Shown here piece by piece: positions 1 through 5,374 of a stretch of DNA of 7,855 bases (its first letter is position 1; the number at the start of each line of letters is the position of its first letter). The stretch is from an uncultured Anaerolineae bacterium (lineage in GTDB: Bacteria; Chloroflexota; Anaerolineae; Anaerolineales; UBA11858), in NCBI GenBank assembly GCA_937893815.1, contig CALCSH010000370.1:1-7855 (forward strand), in the 5' to 3' direction. The notes beneath the pieces were generated by a model that saw only the letters and a program-made list of their open reading frames with translations, did not search any database and was not told where the DNA came from. Made by a program: the position numbers and the translations under genes.

Positions 1-30
1 GTTCTCGGCGGTGAAGGGTTTTTGCAGTAG
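1..30 (+). CDS. Possible C-terminal end of an upstream gene (partial)
   Basis: Frame 1 reads VLGGEGFLQ and then a TAG stop at 28-30; the gene would enter from the left of the window. A strong hairpin with T-rich flanks begins 15 bases after this stop, which is the usual place for a terminator and is the main reason to propose a gene end here. Nine residues are too few to name a family. The other two forward frames either stop early (TGA near position 12) or run on into the palindrome. Chance is a real alternative. Confidence 0.3.
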   Translation, partial: VLGGEGFLQ

Positions 31-44
31 AGTCAAAGAAGAGT

Positions 45-96
45 CCAAAACAACAAAGCCGCCGTACAGGCCTGTATGGCGGCTTTGTTGTTTTGG
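45..96. terminator. 52-bp near-perfect palindrome, probable bidirectional terminator
   Basis: The arms 45-68 and 73-96 are inverted copies with a single difference (a G-T wobble in RNA), and the centre GGCC is itself palindromic, so pairing can run almost to the tip. The GC-rich core (gccgcc/ggcggc) is followed by TTTGTTGTTTT on either strand, the layout of an intrinsic terminator working in both directions. It lies between the possible gene end at 30 and the minus-strand stop at 126, so it would end transcription from both sides. Confidence 0.75.
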
Positions 97-125
97 ATTT
101 CTCTCGTGCTCACCCGTGCTCTTAT

Positions 126-644
126 CTAGAAGATAGAAAAATCCAGGTTGGGCGTGTGCGGTGCTGCCATTTCGATGCAAGGCATGTGACCGTTATTTTG
201 CGCAAATTCATGCCTGAGGTGCGCATGCACTGTGCGTTGAAGCTGATAGGCCTCGGTTTCAATAGGTATCTTTTCCCCGTAGCCATATTTGCGGTAATCG
301 CACCAATAGCGCCAGTAAAAAGCGACCAAACCAGTTTTTTCTACCTGTTCAATATGTTTGATCTCGTGGGCGAGAAAGGCCAGCCCGCGTGGCGTGTGTG
401 GGTCAAAGAAATTTGGCTGGCGAAAATAGATCGTATGACCGAGGACGATGGCTGCAATGTCGGTAGCGACAAACCGCGGGCTGCTGAGAAGCCGCGCAAA
501 CCATCCTGCTTTTTTTAGCCGCACCCGGCTAACGATGTCCGGATCGGTGAACCATGCAAGACGGGCGAGCAACCTCACGGCACACGCCGGAATCTGTCGC
601 GGTAGTTCGCTGGTAGTGTCTATCTCCATACCATCAGGCGGCAT
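126..644 (-). CDS. Small HExxH zinc metallopeptidase-like protein (DUF4157-like)
   Basis: This 172-residue protein has the gluzincin-type zinc motif HEIKH at residues 93-97 inside LAHEIKHIEQ. H93 and H97 would be the zinc ligands and E94 the catalytic base. About 35 residues later, IPIETEAY (127-133) supplies a plausible third ligand (E129 or E131). This compact arrangement resembles the core of DUF4157-type proteins. There is no signal peptide or clear membrane segment; a short hydrophobic stretch lies near 61-70 just before the motif. The ATG at 642-644 overlaps the stop of the preceding DUF1801 gene by 11 bases. A second ATG at 627-629 (Met6) would avoid the overlap, and neither start has a good Shine-Dalgarno site. 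It is the last gene of a three-gene minus-strand operon and ends before the palindrome at 45-96. Substrate and role are unknown, and peptidase activity is inferred from the motif only. Confidence 0.75.
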   Translation of the reverse strand: MPPDGMEIDTTSELPRQIPACAVRLLARLAWFTDPDIVSRVRLKKAGWFARLLSSPRFVATDIAAIVLGHTIYFRQPNFFDPHTPRGLAFLAHEIKHIEQVEKTGLVAFYWRYWCDYRKYGYGEKIPIETEAYQLQRTVHAHLRHEFAQNNGHMPCIEMAAPHTPNLDFSIF

Positions 645-1101
645 TCTTTTTTAATTTTCTCACCGATTCGGCCTGCTTTACTCGGGCGACAAAACTTTCC
701 GCATCGAGCTTAGCGATGTTTTTCCCGATTAATGACAACGGGAGATCATCGAGTTTGCGGAAACGCACGCACGATTTGCCCACATCGAAGCGTTTTTCGC
801 TGGCGCGGTATTCTTTCTCGAATTCTTCGCGGGCCGCATCATTCATATAGATACCCATCAGGTAGACAGCCATGTGATTTTTCTGTGAAGCCAGTGCGGC
901 ATACATCAGGGGTTTCTTGTTGTACGTGTCAGGGTAGGTTTCCAGCGGCACCTGATAGGTGATCATGCCCCAGTTCATAACTTCTTCGTAGCCAGCGGGT
1001 AAATTTTCGAGAATCGTCTGGCGCACTTTTTCGAGTGCTGCGCGGCGCTCTGCGGGTAATTCGGCCAGATAGGCTTCAATAGATTTTGCATCGGATTTCA
1101 C
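634..1101 (-). CDS. DUF1801 / YdhG-like domain protein
   Basis: This is a 155-residue soluble protein of the DUF1801 type (YdhG/YjbR-like fold). The N-terminal part, SIEAYLAELPAERRAALEKV (7-26), followed by a predicted helix and then EEVMNWGMITYQV (39-51), matches the typical opening of the family (helix, then a glycine-methionine strand). The later segment GKSCVRFRKLDDLP (108-121) matches the family's conserved 'GKSCIRF...DDLP' region. The length is normal for the family. The biochemical function of DUF1801 proteins is not established; a scaffold or ligand-binding role is only a guess. The start is GTG at 1099-1101, chosen because AAGGAG (1108-1113) lies 6 bases upstream and no in-frame ATG is near. 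That ribosome site sits on the stop region of the upstream GNAT gene (stop 1114-1116), so the two are co-transcribed. Confidence 0.85.
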   Translation of the reverse strand: MKSDAKSIEAYLAELPAERRAALEKVRQTILENLPAGYEEVMNWGMITYQVPLETYPDTYNKKPLMYAALASQKNHMAVYLMGIYMNDAAREEFEKEYRASEKRFDVGKSCVRFRKLDDLPLSLIGKNIAKLDAESFVARVKQAESVRKLKKNAA

Positions 1102-1113
1102 AACTTGCTCCTT

Positions 1114-1530
1114 TTAGCCATACACAAAGACAATATCATCTTCATGCACTTGATGCGCCCCCGTATTTTTATATAGGTTTACCGCGGCACTGTTCGATGC
1201 CTGCGTAATCAAAAACCCTTTGACGAGTTTGCCATTTTCGCAAATTTTCCGCAAGTGGGCAATCAGCGCTGAGCCAACACCCTGACGATGAAATTGTTCA
1301 GCAACTTCGAGTTCGTGGATATACAGCATATGTGCATCTCCGGCGATGCGCGCCAATTTATACCCCAGCGCATAACCGGCAATCTGCTCATTGATCAGCG
1401 CCACGACGAGAAAATTCTGCTCACCGGCGAGAAAATATTGCAGGCGATCGGTAATTACACCGGACTTGATGCGCGGCATTTTCTCCAGGGCAAGGGCTAA
1501 ATCATCGGGTGTAAGTCTGCGAATATTCAT
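1114..1530 (-). CDS. GNAT-family N-acetyltransferase
   Basis: GNAT enzymes transfer an acetyl group from acetyl-CoA to an amine. From the chosen start the protein has 138 residues. Motif A, with the acetyl-CoA pyrophosphate loop, is visible as LEVAEQFHRQGVGSALI (residues 75-91), where RQGVGS (82-87) is the Q/RxxGxG/A signature. Motif B follows as NSAAVNLYKNTGAHQV (113-128), with the usual N-x-x-A-x-x-L-Y-x-x-x-G pattern. The N-terminal half (MNIRRLTPDDLALALEKMP) is the usual alpha1-beta1 opening. The start is uncertain: ATGs lie at 1530, 1536 and 1593, none with a clear Shine-Dalgarno site. I chose 1530 because homologues normally begin with this 'MxIRxLTPDD' strand and because a candidate promoter falls between 1530 and 1593. 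It is the first gene of the operon with the DUF1801 and HExxH genes. The substrate cannot be read from the sequence. Confidence 0.85.
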   Translation of the reverse strand: MNIRRLTPDDLALALEKMPRIKSGVITDRLQYFLAGEQNFLVVALINEQIAGYALGYKLARIAGDAHMLYIHELEVAEQFHRQGVGSALIAHLRKICENGKLVKGFLITQASNSAAVNLYKNTGAHQVHEDDIVFVYG

Positions 1531-1551
1531 GACCATTATTGTAGCAAAGAG

Positions 1552-1582
1552 ATTATCTAAAAAAGTAAGATATTCATGTGAA
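1552..1582 (-). promoter_or_regulatory. Weak candidate promoter for the GNAT operon
   Basis: On the minus strand, TTCACA (1582-1577) resembles a -35 box and GATAAT (1557-1552) a -10 box, each 5 of 6 to consensus. The 19-bp spacer is longer than ideal. Transcription would begin near 1545 and give a short leader to the ATGs at 1536 and 1530, excluding the ATG at 1593. Confidence 0.25.
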
Positions 1583-1605
1583 TGCGAGTCCATATTCTAC
1601 AAGCA

Positions 1606-1731
1606 ATTAATCTGGGTCTCTGGGAATCCCCGTGGTAGTTGTCCAGATTTAGGGGTATAGGGCGTGCTCCGCACGCCCTATACCCCTAAATCTGGGATTT
1701 CTCACGGCAGTTCCTAAAGACCCATTAATCT
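1606..1731. mobile_element. MITE-like palindromic element (1614-1723) with 8-bp target duplication
   Basis: The direct repeat ATTAATCT occurs at 1606-1613 and 1724-1731. Exactly between the copies lies a 110-bp element whose ends are GGGTCT (1614-1619) and AGACCC (1718-1723). The end sequences match inversely at 16 of the first 21 positions (GGGTCTcTgGGAA against GGGTCTtTaGGAA, then CCGTG). The core is a perfect inverted repeat with 25-bp arms (1643-1667 and 1671-1695) around a TCC spacer. There is no coding capacity. Terminal inverted repeats, full palindromy and a target duplication together define a miniature inverted-repeat transposable element moved by a transposase elsewhere. The 8-bp AT-rich duplication and a GG-start end resembling GGCTCTT suggest an ISL3-type parent, but IS1595 or IS256 types are not excluded. 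It lies in the space between the divergent GNAT and DoxX genes. Confidence 0.8.
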
Positions 1732-1753
1732 ATTTTGCACAAGGAGCAATGAA

Positions 1754-2113
1754 ATGAATATCGTTCTATGGATTGTTCAAGGAATTCTGGCGTTTATGTT
1801 TTTGATGGTGGGCGCGATGAAAATGATGCGTACCAAAGAGCAGATGGCTGGTCAGATGGCCTGGGTAGAAGATTTTTCACAAGGCCAAATTCGTGGTATT
1901 GGCATGCTGGAAGTTCTGGGCGCGCTGGGATTGATTCTTCCCGGCATCACGGGCATTTTGCCCATTCTCGCCCCGCTGGCTGCACTGGGTTTGGCACTGA
2001 CAATGGTCGGTGCATTCTTCACCCACCTGCGTCGTAAAGAACTCGTCCCGATGGGCATGATGAATCTTATGCTCTTGGCGATGGCTGCATTTGTTGCTTT
2101 CGGTCGTTTCTAG
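1754..2113 (+). CDS. DoxX-like family integral membrane protein
   Basis: This is a 119-residue, four-helix membrane protein of the DoxX/DoxX-like type. Likely membrane segments are residues 4-22, 46-63, 67-88 and 98-117. The family pattern is visible: an N-terminal helix ending in VGAMKM, the loop with residues Q34-V38, the glycine-rich GIGMLEVLGALGLILP segment (48-63), and the short cytoplasmic HLRRKE turn (91-96) before the last helix. The length fits small DoxX-like proteins. The family has been tied to redox or quinone-linked membrane functions in a few species, but no activity can be assigned here. The start ATG at 1754 follows AAGGAG (1741-1746) with a 7-base gap; an ATG at 1749 in another frame stops at once. 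The gene stands alone: a MITE-like element lies just upstream and a terminator 20 bases downstream. Confidence 0.85.
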   Translation: MNIVLWIVQGILAFMFLMVGAMKMMRTKEQMAGQMAWVEDFSQGQIRGIGMLEVLGALGLILPGITGILPILAPLAALGLALTMVGAFFTHLRRKELVPMGMMNLMLLAMAAFVAFGRF

Positions 2114-2133
2114 TTTATTTTTTGGAAGAATGA

Positions 2134-2163
2134 CACCCCGAAAAGAATAATCTTTTCGGGGTG
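2134..2163. terminator. Hairpin terminator between convergent genes
   Basis: Perfect 13-bp arms (2134-2146 and 2151-2163) enclose the 4-base loop ATAA. On the + strand the hairpin is followed by the T-rich CTTGTTTACTTTTG and ends the DoxX transcript (stop at 2113). On the minus strand it lies 5 bases after the MFS stop (2169-2171), with a weaker T-containing tail. It probably serves both genes. Confidence 0.85.
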
Positions 2164-2168
2164 CTTGT

Positions 2169-3590
2169 TTACTTTTGCGTGGATTGCCGCGAATGTAGTT
2201 GATTCTCCCTGCGGGCTGATTCGGCGACCATCACAATTCCCCGCAGCGAAGCTTGGGCAGCCATCGCCCTTTGCCGCGAAACTTCTTCCGGCACCCCCAG
2301 CCCTCCCACATGGAGGCGCTTCGGCTCCCTTAGGAGAGCCACCCCCAACAATAAACTCACCAATACCATCCCGAATGCGATCCAGAAGATACCCTGGGGA
2401 GTTGTACGTGGCGCGAGTACGGCGATCAGCATCGGACCGAGTACGCCGCCCAATGCCAGAGACGACTCCTTGATGCCCACGATCCGCGAGCGATGTTCCT
2501 CGGCAGTAATATCCAAATAATAGGCACTCAGCGCCGGGGAGTAGAGCGCTTGCCCAAATCCCGCCACAAAGGCGAAGATCGCCATCCCGCGAAAACTGTC
2601 GAGAATGGCCATTCCCACGTACAAGAACATATTGAGCATTAAGCCGAATAGAATGACCGGCTTGCGCCCCCAATGATCGCTCAACTGCCCCAGAAAAAGC
2701 TGCCCGGTGACCATGGCAATGCCATAGGCCCCCACCACCAGCCCGAACATGACGGTTGTCCATTCGAGTTGCTCGTACATATAGAAAACCATCTGCGGCT
2801 CGACGAACGCAAACGCAAACGATCCCACAAAATCGACAAAAAGCAAGGTGCCAAGAATCGCCAGCGGCCGGGGCAGTGCTGCCCATAAACTGGTGTGTTG
2901 CGTGTACTGAATGGTCAATTTGCGCCGCAATTCGAGCGTTTCGCGCAGGCGCAGTTGTGAGGTGCGTGTTTCTGGCACCAGAAAAAGCGCCGCGATCAAT
3001 GCCAGAAATGCGATCACTGCCGAGAGTGCGAAAGGCGCCGCGAAGCCCCAGCCATCATAGAGAAAACCGCCCAGCGCCGGGCCAAAGATCATACCGATGG
3101 CGTAGCTGCCCATAATCACGCCTACCCATTGGGCGCGGCGCTCTTCGGGCACAATATCGGCGACGATGCCCATCGCAGCGGGGAACAACCCGGCGGTAAA
3201 GGCGCCTGCTGCAGCACGGATCGTAATGAAGATGGCGGTGTTGGGGGCGAAGATATAACCTACATAGGAGAGAGTCACGGCGGACAGCGCCAACAAGATA
3301 AACGGCCTGCGTCCGTGTTTATCGGCCATGCCTCCCAGAATGGGAGAGGCAATCAGTTGGGCCAGCGCGAAGGCGGTTGTCATTAGCCCCAGGGCTTCGA
3401 CACCTTCACCAAATTCGCCCAACCGCCGGGCAAAGACTGGCATAATGATGCCATAGCCGGTCATCATCAGCGCTACACTGCCTGCCAGCAACAAGATGAT
3501 TGTGCGCACGCGTTGCGGTGTGATGGCGGTATCGCTGACCTGTGCGTGGGTGACAAGTTCGCCCAGTATGGGGTGTTGCTTGCGGCTCAT
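2169..3590 (-). CDS. MFS transporter, DHA1-type (drug:H+ antiporter-like)
   Basis: This is a 473-residue, 12-helix major facilitator superfamily exporter of the inner membrane. Motif A in the loop between TM2 and TM3 is GGMADKHGRRP (86-96), and its repeat in the second half is GQLSDHWGRKP (301-311). The motif B arginine is R125 in IRAAAGAF. The antiporter motif C in TM5 is GMIFGPALGG (166-175), which points to proton-coupled export rather than uptake. The TetA/multidrug DHA1 group is the closest match, and the substrate cannot be deduced. The start ATG (3588-3590) overlaps the stop of the upstream SnoaL-like gene as ATGA, so translation is probably coupled. The last 50 or so residues (about 424-473) form a non-membrane tail that looks unlike the rest of the family and may come from a repeat sequence. 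A hairpin terminator follows directly. Confidence 0.9.
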   Translation of the reverse strand: MSRKQHPILGELVTHAQVSDTAITPQRVRTIILLLAGSVALMMTGYGIIMPVFARRLGEFGEGVEALGLMTTAFALAQLIASPILGGMADKHGRRPFILLALSAVTLSYVGYIFAPNTAIFITIRAAAGAFTAGLFPAAMGIVADIVPEERRAQWVGVIMGSYAIGMIFGPALGGFLYDGWGFAAPFALSAVIAFLALIAALFLVPETRTSQLRLRETLELRRKLTIQYTQHTSLWAALPRPLAILGTLLFVDFVGSFAFAFVEPQMVFYMYEQLEWTTVMFGLVVGAYGIAMVTGQLFLGQLSDHWGRKPVILFGLMLNMFLYVGMAILDSFRGMAIFAFVAGFGQALYSPALSAYYLDITAEEHRSRIVGIKESSLALGGVLGPMLIAVLAPRTTPQGIFWIAFGMVLVSLLLGVALLREPKRLHVGGLGVPEEVSRQRAMAAQASLRGIVMVAESARRENQLHSRQSTQK

Positions 3591-4048
3591 GGGGTTACGC
3601 CTAACTCTACCCAGAGCGTGGCCAGATCAATATACATACTTTCGCGCTGGATGCGGTCAGCGGCAATATCGAAGACGGAAATCCCACGGATGCGGATGGT
3701 TTTTCCGGTGGCTTCGAGGGGCGGATCAAAGACCGGCGGTGCTAGTGGTGCGGCGTGCGTGCCGCGAAAAACCCATTGCACAACCACGACCTGTTCCGCA
3801 GCAATCGTACGTGTGACTTCGTAATCCATTTCGGAGAATGCCGCGAACCATACTGGCCAGAATTGATTGGCTTGTGCGTGGGTCAGCGGGGCATCGGCGA
3901 AGGCATCGGCGTGAACCCAGTCTAGCTCAAAGCTTTCGCTGCGCAGGGCTTGCATGGCAACAAAATCGGCGTGTGTCAGCGCGTGGATATATTCGGCAAT
4001 TAAGTCCATGGAAGTTGGTTTTTGAACCTCGAATTTTTGGTCTGCCAT
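3587..4048 (-). CDS. SnoaL-like / NTF2-like protein
   Basis: From the chosen start this is a 153-residue soluble protein of the SnoaL-like polyketide cyclase group in the NTF2-like superfamily. Diagnostic features are the opening helix DLIAEYIHALTHADF, the central strand WVFRGTH (residues 92-98), the P-x-TGK-type turn followed by IRIRGISVFDIAADRI (117-132), and the closing ESMYIDLATLWVELGV (136-151). The family fold forms a cone-shaped pocket that may bind or isomerise small hydrophobic molecules; many members have no proven reaction. An in-frame ATG at 4084 exists, but the ATG at 4046-4048 (MADQKFEV) is preferred because AGGAGA (4058-4063) lies 9 bases upstream. Its stop overlaps the MFS start by four bases (ATGA), so the two form an operon in which the pocket protein may act on, or sense, what the exporter handles. 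That link is inference. Confidence 0.85.
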   Translation of the reverse strand: MADQKFEVQKPTSMDLIAEYIHALTHADFVAMQALRSESFELDWVHADAFADAPLTHAQANQFWPVWFAAFSEMDYEVTRTIAAEQVVVVQWVFRGTHAAPLAPPVFDPPLEATGKTIRIRGISVFDIAADRIQRESMYIDLATLWVELGVTP

Positions 4049-4074
4049 TGTAGTGCTTCTCCTGAAGAAGCACG

Positions 4075-4080
4075 ATTTTA
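4075..4080 (-). promoter_or_regulatory. Candidate -10 box for the SnoaL-like/MFS operon
   Basis: TAAAAT on the minus strand (4080-4075) is 5 of 6 to the -10 consensus and would start transcription near 4068, just ahead of the AGGAGA at 4063-4058. No convincing -35 hexamer lies 16-18 bases upstream, so this is a weak call. Confidence 0.25.
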
Positions 4081-4099
4081 TCACGGCGCCGACAAAGCC

Positions 4100-4127
4100 T
4101 TGACAGATGGATAATAGCGATTATTCT
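4100..4127 (+). promoter_or_regulatory. Candidate sigma70-type promoter for the SDR gene
   Basis: A perfect -35 TTGACA (4100-4105) is followed after 16 bases by TATTCT (4122-4127), 4 of 6 to the -10 consensus. A start near 4134 would give a leader of about 135 bases to the SDR ATG at 4270. The spacer holds a short inverted repeat, ATAAT (4111-4115) and ATTAT (4120-4124), which could be an operator half-site pair, but it is too short to rely on. The rest of the leader shows no recognisable riboswitch or small gene. Confidence 0.5.
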
Positions 4128-4269
4128 CTATGGGTGTGGCGCATTTATTGAGTATTGCATCACCGGAACGAGGCAAAAGGATGGAACGCACCTGCGAAAT
4201 GGTATTTCTATCGAAAAACGCTCGAAAACGTGCACCCCACCTGATTTTCAATTTGGAAAGGAATTAATC

Positions 4270-5187
4270 ATGTCATCCAATAATAACCCATGGACAAGCG
4301 ATAATATCCCTGATATGTCAGGGAAAATAATTATAATTACCGGTGCAAATAGTGGAATTGGCTTTGAAGCCGCCCGTGCTTTAGCAAAGAAGGGCGCTGA
4401 AATTATTATGGCTTGTCGCCATCTCGAAAAAGGGCAGACGGCAATGCGGGCAATTTTGCAAGAGAAACCGCGGACAAAACTCAACTTGCAGGCATTGGAT
4501 TTAGCCGATTTGGCCTCCGTGCGCCAATTTGCCGATGTGGTGCGTGAGAGCTATGCCAAAATTGACATTCTCATCAACAACGCCGGGGTGATGGCGATTC
4601 CGTACCGTAAAACCGCCGATGGCTTCGAAATGCAATTTGGCACCAATCATTTGGGACATTTTGCGCTCACCGGCCTGCTGCTGGATTTGGTACTGAAAGC
4701 CGAGAATTCGCGCGTGGTCACGGTGAGCAGTAATGCACATAAAACGGGGCGTATGAATTTGTCAGATTTGAATAGTGAAAAATCTTATACCAAGTGGGGC
4801 GCATACAGCCAGAGCAAACTTTCGAACCTGCTGTTTGCTTATGAACTGCAGCGAAAACTGACCGCCGCGGGCTACAGCTCGATCAGTGTGGCGGCTCATC
4901 CTGGCTATGCGGCGACCAATTTGCAAGCTGGTAGCAGAATGCTTCGAATGCTGAATGTCATTATGGCACAATCCCAGGCTATGGGGGCGTTGCCCATTTT
5001 ATTTGCGGCTACTCACCTCGAGATGCGTGGCGGAGATTATGTCGGCCCGCAAAATTGGGGCGGCTGGCGTGGCTATCCTATCCTCACACAATCCAACAGT
5101 CAATCTCACGATGAAGCCGCGGCACAGCAACTGTGGCAAGCATCTGAGGAACTGACTGGAGTCAAGTTTTCGATTCCAAAGTCTTGA
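4270..5187 (+). CDS. Short-chain dehydrogenase/reductase (retinol dehydrogenase-like SDR)
   Basis: This 305-residue NAD(P)-dependent oxidoreductase has a Rossmann fold and no membrane segment. The cofactor glycine motif TGANSGIG is at residues 24-31. R50 at the end of the second strand (MACRHLEKG) favours NADP(H) over NAD(H), and D78 in ALDLAD contacts the adenine. The structural NNAG is at 103-106. The active site is N127 (in GTNHLGHF), S154 (VSSNAH region) and the pair Y179/K183 (YSQSK). The 'NHLGHFALTGLLL' and 'HPGYAATNLQ' segments resemble retinol dehydrogenase- and protochlorophyllide reductase-like SDRs, a group often annotated that way in bacteria without a proven substrate. The start ATG follows AAAGGA (4257-4262) with a 7-base gap. 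It is a single-gene unit, with a promoter at about 4100 and a terminator at 5239-5276. Confidence 0.92.
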   Translation: MSSNNNPWTSDNIPDMSGKIIIITGANSGIGFEAARALAKKGAEIIMACRHLEKGQTAMRAILQEKPRTKLNLQALDLADLASVRQFADVVRESYAKIDILINNAGVMAIPYRKTADGFEMQFGTNHLGHFALTGLLLDLVLKAENSRVVTVSSNAHKTGRMNLSDLNSEKSYTKWGAYSQSKLSNLLFAYELQRKLTAAGYSSISVAAHPGYAATNLQAGSRMLRMLNVIMAQSQAMGALPILFAATHLEMRGGDYVGPQNWGGWRGYPILTQSNSQSHDEAAAQQLWQASEELTGVKFSIPKS

Positions 5188-5238
5188 ATAGAAACGCAAA
5201 TTTTTCCCTTCACGATTTGTAGAACTCATGCGGTACCC

Positions 5239-5276
5239 ACCGATGCAGCTCAATTTCCTGGACAGCATCGGTTTTT
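5239..5276 (+). terminator. Rho-independent terminator after the SDR gene
   Basis: Arms ACCGATGC (5239-5246) and GCATCGGT (5265-5272) form a perfect 8-bp stem around an 18-base loop, and a run of five T follows (5272-5276). The loop is longer than usual, but the position, about 50 bases after the SDR stop and before the MarR promoter, supports the call. Confidence 0.65.
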
Positions 5277-5311
5277 GCTTGTCTCTGGGGGGAGAACGTC
5301 CTAATTCACTC

Positions 5312-5340
5312 TTGACAAATTCCTAAGACGGCTATATATT
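5312..5340 (+). promoter_or_regulatory. Strong sigma70-type promoter for the MarR-ABC operon
   Basis: A perfect -35 TTGACA (5312-5317), a 17-base spacer and -10 TATATT (5335-5340, 5 of 6) give the best promoter in the window. Transcription would start near 5347, leaving a short leader of about 26 bases to the MarR ATG at 5373. Confidence 0.8.
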
Positions 5341-5374
5341 TCAGCTCGCTTAACTATTTAATGAGGTGAAATAT
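5336..5374. promoter_or_regulatory. Candidate MarR operator (inverted repeat over -10 and start)
   Basis: ATATTTCA (5336-5343) and TGAAATAT (5367-5374) are perfect 8-bp inverted copies. The left arm covers the -10 box and the right arm runs into the start codon. Between them, TTAACTATTTAA (5350-5361) is a second, imperfect AT-rich palindrome of the size usually bound by MarR dimers. Autorepression by the adjacent MarR protein is the natural reading, but the site is inferred from position and symmetry only. Confidence 0.35.

Noticed and set aside
93..518. 141-residue + strand open frame beginning in the palindrome
   Set aside because: It lies antisense to the HExxH gene, has no ribosome site and its protein shows no family features.
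1531..1593. Upstream extension of the GNAT protein to the ATG at 1593
   Set aside because: The extra 21 residues do not resemble a GNAT N-terminus, have no ribosome site, and the region holds the candidate promoter. It cannot be fully excluded.
1643..1695. Inner palindrome of the MITE as an intrinsic terminator
   Set aside because: No T run follows on either strand, and the flanking direct repeats and terminal repeats explain it better as part of a mobile element.
2110..2886. 258-residue minus-strand open frame in another frame of the MFS gene
   Set aside because: It is rich in Gly, Arg and Cys, as expected for a shifted frame of GC-rich DNA, while the MFS frame is continuous with all its motifs. 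There is no evidence of a frameshift.
4049..4084. Upstream ATG at 4084 for the SnoaL-like gene
   Set aside because: The AGGAGA at 4058-4063 serves the ATG at 4048, and the extension (MIKSCFFRRSTT) is not typical of the family.
4211..4230. Tandem-like TCGAAAA(A)CG repeat upstream of the SDR gene
   Set aside because: There are only two short copies with a length difference; too little to call an operator or repeat.
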